Shown here one piece after another: positions 9,170 to 17,609 of a DNA stretch of 64,000 nt. The stretch comes from Nitrosospira sp. Nl5 (lineage in GTDB: Bacteria > Pseudomonadota > Gammaproteobacteria > Burkholderiales > Nitrosomonadaceae), in the NCBI RefSeq assembly GCF_900102495.1, contig NZ_FMVQ01000010.1, forward strand, positions 50,721-114,720, in the 5' to 3' direction. Below the pieces are notes generated by a model, which worked only from the letters and a program-made list of their open reading frames with translations, did no database searches and had not been told where the DNA came from. Position 1 is the stretch's first letter. Every line of letters begins with the position of its first letter. Position numbers and translations under genes: made by a program.

Positions 9170-9730
9170 ATGAAATCCCTGCTGCAAATCACTACACGCG
9201 ATGTTCCTCATTCTGAAGCACTGGAAAGCCACATTCGCCAGAAAGCTGAAAAGCTGGAAACGTTCTATCCGAATATCATGGGATGCCGGGTGGTGGTCGA
9301 GATTCCCCACAAGCACAAGCACCAAGGCCGTGCGTTCAATGTGCGTCTCGACATTACCGTGCCTGGCAACGAACTGGTGGTTAACCGTGAGGCGGATGAG
9401 GATGTATATGTCGCGCTGCGCGACGCATTTAACGCCGCCAAGCGACAGCTCGAAGACTACGGCCGCCGCCAGCGTGGCGAGATCAAGACGCACGCGCCGA
9501 TATTGCGCGGCAGAGTGACGCGCGTGATTGCCGAGGAAAGTTATGGCTTCATCGAGACGCCCGACGGGCAGGAACTATACTTTCATCGCGATAATCTCGC
9601 GGAGAATAATTTTGACAAATTGGCAGCAGGCAGCGAGGTGCGGTTTCTCGAGGATATCGGCAGCGAGGGCCTTCAGGCAAAACGTGTGAGTACCGGAAAA
9701 CGTCACGCTGCAGGAGGAGGGTCAGAATAA
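9170..9730 (+). CDS. Ribosome-associated inhibitor (HPF/RaiA) fused to cold-shock domain
   Basis: Residues 1-105 are an HPF/RaiA domain (MKSLLQITTRDVPHSEALES, then the DVYVALRDAFNAAKRQLEDY helix). Residues about 110-175 form a cold-shock domain with RNP-like motifs (SYGFIET and LYFHRDNL). HPF domains bind the 30S decoding region and promote hibernation or subunit stabilisation. The cold-shock domain adds single-stranded nucleic-acid binding. This two-domain form occurs in several proteobacteria and differs from long HPF, whose C-terminal domain mediates 100S dimerisation. The ATG has a strong GGAGG site. Monocistronic. Confidence 0.88.
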   Translation: MKSLLQITTRDVPHSEALESHIRQKAEKLETFYPNIMGCRVVVEIPHKHKHQGRAFNVRLDITVPGNELVVNREADEDVYVALRDAFNAAKRQLEDYGRRQRGEIKTHAPILRGRVTRVIAEESYGFIETPDGQELYFHRDNLAENNFDKLAAGSEVRFLEDIGSEGLQAKRVSTGKRHAAGGGSE

Positions 9731-10069
9731 GCAACGGCAGATTCAGATTTCTGCTCCATTCCGACTTTCCATTTTCGCCCCTATAAGGCGAACGGGGATT
9801 CTTGCGGTACATGCTGCGGGATTTGCGACGCGGGAGTGGAGGCAGCGCGGGGAACCGGCACGAGCAAAAGCGGGATCGAGCACCGGTTTTCGATTTGCCG
9901 GATATGTTCGGGGAAAACGCTGCAACGCCTTTTGCCCGCCCGGTGAGCGATGGAAGGCATGCAGTATCGGGGAGGATGGAGGTCGGGAGAAGGTGAATCT
10001 CTCCCTTCCGCAGCCTCGATCTCTATGCCGAATGGTCAGCATGAGGTTTACGAATAACGATGGTCTTTC
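9731..10069. other. Intergenic region upstream of pncAB
   Basis: A 339-base gap between two plus-strand genes. It includes open frames on the minus strand with no ribosome site or family resemblance, which I regard as chance. The pncA promoter probably lies here, but no clear boxes are visible. Confidence 0.35.
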
Positions 10070-10654
10070 ATGATAGTCACACTTGATTCCGGTGATGCTC
10101 TGATTCTCGTCGATGTGCAGAACGATTTTTTGCCGGGCGGCAGCCTTGCCGTGCCTATGGGTAACGAAGTTATTCCGATACTCAATCGTTACATCTCACT
10201 CTTCCATGCTCATGGTCTGGGGATTTTCGCTACCCGCGATTGGCATCCCCCGGACCACTCTTCTTTTCTGGAACAAGGAGGCGCGTGGCCCCCACACTGT
10301 ATTGCAGCAACACCAGGGGCAGCCTTCCCCGCCAGTCTTGAATTTCCTTGCGATACCCAAATTATTTCAAAAGCGACGAATAGGGGGAAAGATGCCTACT
10401 CCGGCTTTGACGATACCCAGCTTGAACCCTTGCTGAAGTGGTCCGGCATTGGTCGTGTATTTATCGGTGGGCTCGCGACGGAGTACTGCGTGCTGAATAC
10501 CGTAAAGGATGCCTTGGAGTATCGTTATGTGACGTTTGTACTCGAGGATGCCGTCCGTGCGATGAATATAAGCACAGATGATGGCAGGCAAGCGCTGGAA
10601 GAAATGACGCGTCTTGGTGCGATTCCCATCCGCTTCGAATCGCTCGCAGCATGA
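10070..10654 (+). CDS. pncA: Nicotinamidase
   Basis: Isochorismatase-fold amidohydrolase with the expected catalytic triad: Asp in DVQNDFLPGG (residue ~14), Lys in IISKATN (~103) and Cys in GLATEYCVLNT (~145). The metal-binding DWHPPDHSSF segment is also present. It converts nicotinamide to nicotinate in the NAD salvage route. Its stop overlaps the start of pncB by 4 bases (ATGA), so the two consecutive salvage enzymes are translationally coupled. Length (194 residues) is normal for the family. Confidence 0.93.
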   Translation: MIVTLDSGDALILVDVQNDFLPGGSLAVPMGNEVIPILNRYISLFHAHGLGIFATRDWHPPDHSSFLEQGGAWPPHCIAATPGAAFPASLEFPCDTQIISKATNRGKDAYSGFDDTQLEPLLKWSGIGRVFIGGLATEYCVLNTVKDALEYRYVTFVLEDAVRAMNISTDDGRQALEEMTRLGAIPIRFESLAA

Positions 10655-11988
10655 ATCCGCTTTCCAGTCCTCTACTGACTGATCATTATCAGCTTACAAT
10701 GTTGCAGAGCTACATCGAGCAAGGTATGGAAGAGCGCGCAGTGTTTGAATTCTTCGTCCGCAAGCTGCCACCTGGACGAAATTTCATGGTTGCGGCCGGG
10801 CTGGAACAAGCTCTTGATTTCCTCGAAAAGCTGGAATTTTCGGCGGAAGAATTGGCTTGGCTCGCCCTGCGTTTCCGCCCTTCGCTTATCACGTACCTTG
10901 AGCAGTTTCGTTTTCATGGCGACGTTCATGCCATGCCGGAAGGAACCATATTTTTTCCGGATCAGCCTATCCTGCGGATAACGGCAGCGCTGCCCCAAGC
11001 CCAACTGGTCGAATCGCGGATCATGAATCTGCTGCATTTCGAAACATTAGTTGCCTCCAAGGCTGCTCGCTTCGTAATGGTGGCGCCGGGTAAATTGCTG
11101 GTGGATTTCGGCATGCGCCGTGCACACGGGGCGGAAGCGGCGCTACTTGCGGCGCGGGCGAGCTATCTGGCGGGATTCTCCGGCACCGCCACTGTTTTGG
11201 CCGGTGCGCTATATGGCATCCCATTGTTTGGCACGATGGCGCATTCCTACATCCAGGCGCACCAAGATGAAGCCACCGCCTTTGAGCATTTCGCACGCTG
11301 CTATCCGGATAATGCAGTTTTGCTGATTGACACCTATGATACGGAAGCCGCCGCAGCCAGGATTGTCGCTTTGAACCGAAAACTTTATGCGGGTGGTATC
11401 AGCGTCGAAGGCGTACGGCTGGATAGCGGCGATCTTGGAGCACATGCGCTGCGCGTGCGCCAGATACTCGATGAAGGCGGCCTGGAAAAGACGACTATTT
11501 TTGCTAGCGGCAACCTGGATGAATACCGGCTGCATGCGTTGTTGTCGTCCGCTGCCCCCATAGACGGCTTTGGCGTGGGCACTGCTCTGGATGTGTCGAG
11601 CGATGCGCCCTCGCTGGATTGTGCCTACAAGCTGCAGGAGTATGGCGGCAAGCCACGCCGTAAACGCTCGGAGGGCAAGGCTACCTGGCCGGGGAAAAAA
11701 CAGGTATACCGCAGCTATGGCGTTAATGGCCGCATGTCTGGCGATATTGTGGCGCTGGAGGAAAATGATTCTCATGACGGTCAGCCGCTCCTCATCCAGG
11801 TCATGCAGGACGGCCGGCGTATCCAGACGGACGTCACGCTGGATCAAACGCGCCAACGGACATTGGCGGAATATGCACGCCTGCCGGAACCAATGACCAC
11901 TCTTGAGACCGCCCCAGCTTATCCAGTAGTAATTTCCGCGGCATTGCAGGCGTTGGCTAGCCAACTGGATGCTGGACACGCCGCTTGA
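10651..11988 (+). CDS. pncB: Nicotinate phosphoribosyltransferase
   Basis: A 445-residue enzyme of the nicotinate phosphoribosyltransferase family. It starts LLTDHYQLTMLQSYI, has FEFFVRKLPPGRNFMVAAG, the phosphoribosyl-binding VRLDSGDLGAHA and FGVGTALDVSSDAP near the C-terminal half. It makes nicotinate mononucleotide from nicotinate and PRPP, following pncA in the same operon. The start overlaps pncA by ATGA. No truncation or missing motif is seen. Confidence 0.93.
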   Translation: MNPLSSPLLTDHYQLTMLQSYIEQGMEERAVFEFFVRKLPPGRNFMVAAGLEQALDFLEKLEFSAEELAWLALRFRPSLITYLEQFRFHGDVHAMPEGTIFFPDQPILRITAALPQAQLVESRIMNLLHFETLVASKAARFVMVAPGKLLVDFGMRRAHGAEAALLAARASYLAGFSGTATVLAGALYGIPLFGTMAHSYIQAHQDEATAFEHFARCYPDNAVLLIDTYDTEAAAARIVALNRKLYAGGISVEGVRLDSGDLGAHALRVRQILDEGGLEKTTIFASGNLDEYRLHALLSSAAPIDGFGVGTALDVSSDAPSLDCAYKLQEYGGKPRRKRSEGKATWPGKKQVYRSYGVNGRMSGDIVALEENDSHDGQPLLIQVMQDGRRIQTDVTLDQTRQRTLAEYARLPEPMTTLETAPAYPVVISAALQALASQLDAGHAA

Positions 11989-12218
11989 TCCGGAGAAATA
12001 AAAACTGTGCTTGTTTCCGTTATGATTGCAGTACCGAAACTGATTGCCTCCGATTCCGGTGTACACGCTCCGCCATTTGCGTTTTTCCCGCCCGCGTACG
12101 TAGCTGGAATGTCGACGCTTGTTGATGGTTCGGCCCTATTGAATGTGAACATTTTCAGGATATAAAATATTTTCAACAATTTGAAGGACGTGAAAAAGAA
12201 AGAGCGAAAGGAGAGATG

Positions 12219-12446
12219 ATGCGACATTTAAGTGCGATTAAGTGTTCGATTAAAGATCGAAATGCCCGATTTGTGGCGTTCGGGGTTGCCCTTATCGTCG
12301 GCTCCTGCCTTCTGGCAATTAATCAGGGAATCCCGTTTCTCCTTGGAGAACCGATGACGCCGGGACGCTGGATTTCGGCTTTTGTCACCCCCATCGTTCC
12401 GTTCTTTGTTAGCTGTCACGGCCAGGGAATGAAGAAAGCGGACTAG
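12219..12446 (+). CDS. Small NrtS-like two-helix membrane protein
   Basis: A 75-residue protein with two hydrophobic segments (FVAFGVALIVGSCLLAI and WISAFVTPIVPFFVS) joined by a short polar loop containing NQG and GR. The TPIVPFFVS tail and overall size resemble NrtS-type nitrate/nitrite transporter subunits, a plausible trait for an ammonia oxidiser. AAGGAG lies 5 bases before the second of two adjacent ATGs, which I chose; the first ATG is at 12216. The assignment rests on short similarity only and could be wrong. Confidence 0.55.
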   Translation: MRHLSAIKCSIKDRNARFVAFGVALIVGSCLLAINQGIPFLLGEPMTPGRWISAFVTPIVPFFVSCHGQGMKKAD

Positions 12447-12515
12447 TAATGCGCTTTGCAATTGGTTGGACTAATAAAAGCGATGGATTGTTGTGTCAGG
12501 CTAAGTGTAAACACA

Positions 12516-12535
12516 GCGATAGTTGAATCTATCGC
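12516..12535. other. Short perfect hairpin downstream of NrtS-like gene
   Basis: Inverted repeat GCGATAG / CTATCGC with a 6-base loop. No T-run follows, so it is not a classical intrinsic terminator; it may stabilise the upstream transcript 3' end. Confidence 0.3.
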
Positions 12536-12676
12536 GAGGATGTGCAACAACGCCTGACGCGAAAAGCCACGTTTTTAGGTTCAATCAATTGCGAAGCACA
12601 CCACTAAGTTCTTGTTTTTTTCTTATCGGGAGCGCAACTGATAGTTGATCGACGTCATTTGATTATTGGCCCCCAC

Positions 12677-13177
12677 CTATTCGTAACGTAGAAATTCTTC
12701 TGCCAAGGAGTCGGCGCCATAACGCCTGATCAGTACTTCGATCTCCGCAAGCAAGGCGTCGTCCTCGTCATCTTCTAAAACGCCGTCACCGACCAGCTTG
12801 GCAGGCAAGCCGCCGGCAATGGCGTTTTTTACCGTCTCAAGAGTGGGTGGATTTTCCCGGTTCTCGTCATTGATTACAGCATCAATTACCCGGGAAAGCG
12901 GCTCGCTGGCCATATGCTGCGCAAAGTCAATGGCGACGGCATCTTCGCCAAACTCATCAATCAGCGCCTCCAGTTCATCAAGCAGTGATGCGTCGATATC
13001 AAAGTGGTGCAGGTGCTCCGTCTCGCTGAGTGCGGAAGGTAGCAGGCCAGTGATAAAACTACGTACCGTAGCAAGCGTTACAGGTTGTTCGGCATCCGGG
13101 TCATTGACCTGGCTTTCTATCAGTGCAGACAAGTTTGGACTGACGCGTGTGGCGATATCAACAGGATTCCGGATCAT
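12677..13177 (-). CDS. Acidic protein made of two tandem copies of one domain
   Basis: A 166-residue, strongly acidic, soluble protein that I do not recognise. The two halves align with each other. LSALIESQVNDPDAEQPVTL matches LSRVIDAVINDENRENPPTL. VRSFITGLLPSAL matches VKNAIAGGLPAKL. LLDELEALIDEFGEDAVAID matches LLAEIEVLIRRYGADSLAEE. It therefore arose by internal duplication of a ~75-residue helical domain. A ribosome site (GAGGATAAGG) precedes the ATG. It stands alone between the NrtS-like gene and the chemosensory operon. Function unknown. Confidence 0.65.
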   Translation of the reverse strand: MIRNPVDIATRVSPNLSALIESQVNDPDAEQPVTLATVRSFITGLLPSALSETEHLHHFDIDASLLDELEALIDEFGEDAVAIDFAQHMASEPLSRVIDAVINDENRENPPTLETVKNAIAGGLPAKLVGDGVLEDDEDDALLAEIEVLIRRYGADSLAEEFLRYE

Positions 13178-13560
13178 GGCCTTATCCTCATATGAAATGC
13201 TCTGGTAGCGCTGGTCGGTATAGGAAGCTCGCGCTCGTTAACGAATCGCATTCATTGCAATGCTACATCTGGTTTCTTCATATACCTCTCTCGGTATGGA
13301 TAAGAAAGAGACGATATAATCAGTTTAGGTGTCATGCCGGAAAAGTCAATGTTCGATTAAATACGCCATTTTGACCGTAACAGAATTAAAAAAGACATTC
13401 ACGACGCCTGAGCGGCAGTACTTTAGGCGAACCCCCGAGAAGCGGTGCGGGTTTGTACCAGAAGGGATTTCGCAGATTTCGGTTATTCACTTCCATCGCA
13501 GTTTTTCAATGCTATCAGTGAACGAAATGTCGCGATCAATCAATTCCCTGGTAAGATGAA
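13178..13560. other. Intergenic region downstream of the chemosensory operon
   Basis: A 383-base gap containing the promoter region of the acidic-protein gene and the 3' end region of the chemosensory operon. I see no RNA gene, terminator with T-run or repeat. Confidence 0.35.
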
Positions 13561-16533
13561 CTAGTGCTGAAGTGATTTTTTCTGGCGTAAAAATTCTTCG
13601 ATTTTCTCTGCAGGGACACCAGGACTAAATAAATATCCCTGGATTTCATCACATTTGAGTTCCCGCAGAAGATCCGCCTGCGCGCTGGTTTCCACGCCTT
13701 CCGCGATCACTCGGAGATTCAGGGAATGCGCCAGAGAGATGATGGCGGAGACGATAGTGAAATCGTCGGGATTGCTAGTCATGTTGATAATAAAAGCACG
13801 GTCGATTTTCAAGACGTTGACGGGTAACTTGGCGATATAGCTGAGCGAGGAATAGCCGGTACCGAAATCATCTATTGCGACCTCGATATTCATATCGCGG
13901 ATGATTCCAAGTTTTTTGATATTGGCTTCTATGTCCTGCATGATTACACTTTCGGTAATCTCAAGTTCCAGCCCGATTGTCAAATTTTCGGCATCGTTTA
14001 TTACGTCCGCAACCATGCTGACAAAATCCTTCTGCCGTAACTGGATCGGCGAGACATTTACGGCCACCTTCGGTGGATTGAGGCCCATCGCCTGCCATTT
14101 CTTGGAATCCATTATTGCCTTGCCCAATGCCCACCGCCCCGCCTCGAGAATCATTCTGGTTTCTTCGAGCAGAGGAATAAAACTCAGCGGCGGTACAAGT
14201 CCATTATCCGGGTCCTTCCAGCGCATCAGCGCCTCCAGTCCGCTGATCTGTCCACTTTGCAGATCAATTTTGGGCTGGTAGTGCAGAACTAACTGTTCCT
14301 GCTCAAGCGCTCGCCGCAGCTTGGTCTCGAGCTTCAGCTTCTCCGTAACCCGTGCATTGAATTCAGGAGCGTAGAAGAGATGTTTGTCGCACGAGAGTTT
14401 TGCCTTTTTCAATGCGGTTTCGGCGTTTCGCAAGAGAGTGTCTGTGTCCGAGCCGTCGGTAGGATAGGATGATGTTCCCGCTCTGGCGGAAACACGCAAC
14501 TCCTGTATGCCGATCAGAAAAGGCCGATCCTGGATATCGAACAGGATTTTCTCCAGAATATGGGCAATGTCGGTGCTTTCTTCCTCATGCGTGATGGCGA
14601 TAGCAAAATAATCCGCCGAAAGATGCGCAAGAACATCTGTTTCTCCAAGTACCTGGCGCAGCCGTGTTGCAAGCTGACGCAACAGGCTGTCCCCCGCCTG
14701 GTGACCGAGAGATTCATTGATACTGCTGAATCGCTCGAGGTCGAGAACAATGACGGAAAGGACCTTGTGATCATGATGCACGGTGCCGATTCGCTGATCG
14801 ACTCGGTCCAGAAACAACGCGCGGTTTGGCAGATCTGTCACCGCATCGAAAAAAGCAAGGTATTTGATGCGTTCCTCTTTTTTCAGGTGATCCATGGCAA
14901 ATGAAATATCGCCCGCCATCTCGATCAACAGACTCATTTCCTCTTCGTCGAAGAACCCTGCTTCCGGTGCATAGAGCACGAATATGGCCACCAACTTGCT
15001 ATCCAGGATTAGAGGGAGCACCACCATGGAATAATAACCCCGGGCTAACGCTGTGGCATGCAAGACTTGCATGCGCTCGTTAGCTGCAAGGTCATTGCAA
15101 ATGGCCGGCTTGACCTGTGTGATCGCCTCCGCTATCAACTCGGAACTTTCTGGAGAGTCAATCACATTCGTCAAGTTGAGCTGCGACAGATAGCCATCGT
15201 CGCGACCAGCTTTCGCTATTGGTTTGATACTCTGTGTGTCCGCGTCGTACATTCCAACCCATGTAAATACAAACTGCCCCAGGTCTACTGCGATACGGCA
15301 GGCTTTGTCGAAAAGTTCTTGCGTCTCGCGGACCCGCACGATAGTGGTATTGATGCCGCTTAACACGCTGTAGATCCGGTTGAGCCGAACAATCCGGGCC
15401 TCGTACTCCTTCCGCTGGCAGATCTCGGCAGTAAGCGCTGTCGTGCGCTCTTCCACCAGTTGCTCCATGTGTTCATGCAGCCAGGCGCGTTCCAGCGCAA
15501 TCCCTACCTGATGTCCAATCCCATAAAACATTTCCAGGTCGTTGTCCTTGAACTGGTCTTGTTTCACCCGCATCAGATTCATGATGCCGCGGTTCTGACT
15601 GCCGATCCATAACGGCACACTGGCATGGCAGCCGGGATTCGATGTACGGCCTCTGTCTCCGACAAGCTGCTTGCAGTTGCAGATGTTGGTAACGCGGCCT
15701 AGACCTCCGCCCAGAAAAAGGCGCTGGCATTCGCATAGTCCCCCCATTGCCTCCGCGGTCAGCAATGATGGAGAGATATTACGCACAGCCGCTACCCGAA
15801 AGTTGTTATTCTCCCAGAGATAGAGCCATCCAGCTTCTACCCCCGGCAGTTCCATCGCATACTCAAGCGCTTTCTCGCATACGTCGCGCTCGGTTACCGC
15901 CTGGTTCAGGCTTTCCGCGATCCGGTAAAGCCCGTTCAGCATGCGATTCGAGTGTGTCAACTCACGTTGACGGGCATGGAGTTCTTCGTTGAGGTGGATC
16001 GCGTTCTCATAGATCGAGATCAGTAAATCCACGATCTGCTGACGCTCGGAAGTGATAAAGTGTTTTTGTCCCCCCAGATAAATCTCCATGCCCATCTGCA
16101 TCTTCTGGTTCTTGCGCATCTCCTGGTTTACCAGAAGGTAGTCGATGCGGGAGAGCAGGTACTGATCTTCATACGGCTTGCGGATGAAATTGTCGGCGCC
16201 GGATTCCAGTCCTTTCATAATGTCCCGGATATCGGAGAGCGAAGTGAGAAGGATCATTGGAATATCCTTGAGCTGCTGATCACGCTTGATTTCGCCGCAT
16301 AGCACAAACCCATCCATCTCGGGCATCATCACATCACTGATAATCAATGTCGGCTTTTGGAGCCGCGCAGCCGCGAGAGCTTGTTTGCCATTGGTCACGG
16401 CTACCACCTTATAACCGTGTTCCTCAAGCAGGTATCGCAACCTTTCCGCCTGGGTGGGACTATCCTCCGCGAGGAGGATCTCGATGTTGCCGACGCTATA
16501 TTTCCTGGATGTCATGGATTTCCCGAATGTCAT
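13561..16533 (-). CDS. REC-GAF-GAF-GGDEF(degenerate)-EAL output protein of Wsp-like operon
   Basis: A 990-residue protein. It begins with a receiver domain (residues ~15-135; phosphoacceptor Asp in IISDVMMPEMDG), followed by two GAF-like regions (~205-365 and ~385-555), then a GGDEF-like domain (~560-730) and an EAL domain (~740-985). The GGDEF signature is replaced by LSADYF, so cyclase activity is unlikely. The EAL site looks intact (LEALMRW, NVSPIQL, LELEITES, IDDFGTGYSS, LKIDRAF, AEGVET). It occupies the WspR position, so phosphorylation by the operon's CheA hybrid may control c-di-GMP breakdown. It lies 4 bases after the CheB gene. Confidence 0.88.
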   Translation of the reverse strand: MTFGKSMTSRKYSVGNIEILLAEDSPTQAERLRYLLEEHGYKVVAVTNGKQALAAARLQKPTLIISDVMMPEMDGFVLCGEIKRDQQLKDIPMILLTSLSDIRDIMKGLESGADNFIRKPYEDQYLLSRIDYLLVNQEMRKNQKMQMGMEIYLGGQKHFITSERQQIVDLLISIYENAIHLNEELHARQRELTHSNRMLNGLYRIAESLNQAVTERDVCEKALEYAMELPGVEAGWLYLWENNNFRVAAVRNISPSLLTAEAMGGLCECQRLFLGGGLGRVTNICNCKQLVGDRGRTSNPGCHASVPLWIGSQNRGIMNLMRVKQDQFKDNDLEMFYGIGHQVGIALERAWLHEHMEQLVEERTTALTAEICQRKEYEARIVRLNRIYSVLSGINTTIVRVRETQELFDKACRIAVDLGQFVFTWVGMYDADTQSIKPIAKAGRDDGYLSQLNLTNVIDSPESSELIAEAITQVKPAICNDLAANERMQVLHATALARGYYSMVVLPLILDSKLVAIFVLYAPEAGFFDEEEMSLLIEMAGDISFAMDHLKKEERIKYLAFFDAVTDLPNRALFLDRVDQRIGTVHHDHKVLSVIVLDLERFSSINESLGHQAGDSLLRQLATRLRQVLGETDVLAHLSADYFAIAITHEEESTDIAHILEKILFDIQDRPFLIGIQELRVSARAGTSSYPTDGSDTDTLLRNAETALKKAKLSCDKHLFYAPEFNARVTEKLKLETKLRRALEQEQLVLHYQPKIDLQSGQISGLEALMRWKDPDNGLVPPLSFIPLLEETRMILEAGRWALGKAIMDSKKWQAMGLNPPKVAVNVSPIQLRQKDFVSMVADVINDAENLTIGLELEITESVIMQDIEANIKKLGIIRDMNIEVAIDDFGTGYSSLSYIAKLPVNVLKIDRAFIINMTSNPDDFTIVSAIISLAHSLNLRVIAEGVETSAQADLLRELKCDEIQGYLFSPGVPAEKIEEFLRQKKSLQH

Positions 16534-16537
16534 GGAT

Positions 16538-17599
16538 TTATGCTCTCTTCTTTTCGTCGGCGTTTACCAGATCCGTTAGCGCTGCGGCGATTTTCTCCAG
16601 AGGTAAGACCAGCATCGCCGCGTCTAGCTTGATAGCCTCCCCCGGCATGCCGTGCACGATAGAACTGTCCTTATCCTGCGCGAAAGTGATCGCGCCCTTT
16701 TCCCTTAGCAGCAGCAATTCTGCGGCGCCATCGCGTCCCATGCCTGTCAGCAGGCCGGCGACGGTCTCGCAACCGTACACCTCGGCGACCGCGCGGAAAA
16801 GATATGAAATCGAAGGCCTTAACCCATGCTCCGGTTCATCCTTCGTCAAGGCAATCTTTCCTTTGCGCTCTACCTTCATCTGGTAGTCGTCGGGCGCGAC
16901 ATAGACATGGCCAGGCAGCAGGAGTTCGCCATGGGTGGCGACATGGACAGGTAGATCGGAGGAATTCGCCAGCCACTGAACAAACCCTCCTATGAATCCT
17001 GGCGATATGTGCTGCACGATCAGGATCGGCACCGGAAAATTCTTTGGAAGCGCCGCAAGGATAGCTTCGATCGCAGATGGCCCACCGGTCGACGCGCCAA
17101 TGATAACGATCCGGATTTGCACGGATTTGCTCACCGGTTCGCGGATAGCCGGACGCAAAATTGGCGTCGCGCTTCGCAAGCGCGGCCAGCGCCGTACCAC
17201 CTTTACTTCCGACATCAGTTTTATCGTCTCAAGCATATCCCGAATCGTGGCTTCATGATCCGGATGACCTACGCCAGCCGGGCGGCGAAGTACCGCTAAT
17301 GCGCCAGCATCCATCGCATCGAACGTTGTAAAGATCTCATGGGGATCCTCGCTGCCGCTGACGATGACAATGGGTGTCGGATTAGTTTCCATGATGCGGC
17401 GCGTTGCTTCCAGCCCGTTCAGCTTCGGCATGTGGATGTCCATCGTAATCACATCAGGCCGCCGGTGTCGCACAAAGTCGAGCGCCTCCTCGCCGTCACG
17501 CGCAGTAGCCATCACCGTGATATCCGGATCAAGGCTGAGAAAGTGAACAAGGAATTCACGCACGACCGGCGAGTCTTCCACCACGAGAACGTTAATCAT
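16538..17599 (-). CDS. cheB: CheB-type protein-glutamate methylesterase (WspF-like)
   Basis: An N-terminal receiver domain (VVEDSPVVREF; phosphoacceptor in TMDIHMPKLNG) precedes a methylesterase domain with catalytic Ser in IGASTGGPSAI, His in VQHISPGF and Asp in TGMGRDGAAE. It demethylates the operon's receptor and provides adaptation. I chose the ATG at 17599, which has GAGGA 7 bases upstream and starts at MINVLVVEDS. The frame is open 9 codons further, into the CheA gene. In Wsp systems CheB restrains signalling to the c-di-GMP output protein; that role is inferred here from gene order. Confidence 0.9.
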   Translation of the reverse strand: MINVLVVEDSPVVREFLVHFLSLDPDITVMATARDGEEALDFVRHRRPDVITMDIHMPKLNGLEATRRIMETNPTPIVIVSGSEDPHEIFTTFDAMDAGALAVLRRPAGVGHPDHEATIRDMLETIKLMSEVKVVRRWPRLRSATPILRPAIREPVSKSVQIRIVIIGASTGGPSAIEAILAALPKNFPVPILIVQHISPGFIGGFVQWLANSSDLPVHVATHGELLLPGHVYVAPDDYQMKVERKGKIALTKDEPEHGLRPSISYLFRAVAEVYGCETVAGLLTGMGRDGAAELLLLREKGAITFAQDKDSSIVHGMPGEAIKLDAAMLVLPLEKIAAALTDLVNADEKKRA

Positions 17600-17609
17600 G
17601 GAAGTATCC

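Noticed and set aside
8861..9493. Long minus-strand open frame opposite the RaiA/cold-shock gene
   Set aside because: Antisense to a well-supported gene, no ribosome site and no family resemblance.
10070..11988. pncAB as part of an NAD-based defence with the island TIR genes
   Set aside because: It lies 15 kb outside the island and NAD salvage genes are ordinary chromosomal genes; no evidence of a link.
11209..12066. 285-codon minus-strand frame opposite pncB
   Set aside because: Shadow of pncB; no start signal or recognisable domain.
12516..12535. Intrinsic terminator after the NrtS-like gene
   Set aside because: The hairpin is perfect but has no following T-run; kept only as a hairpin.
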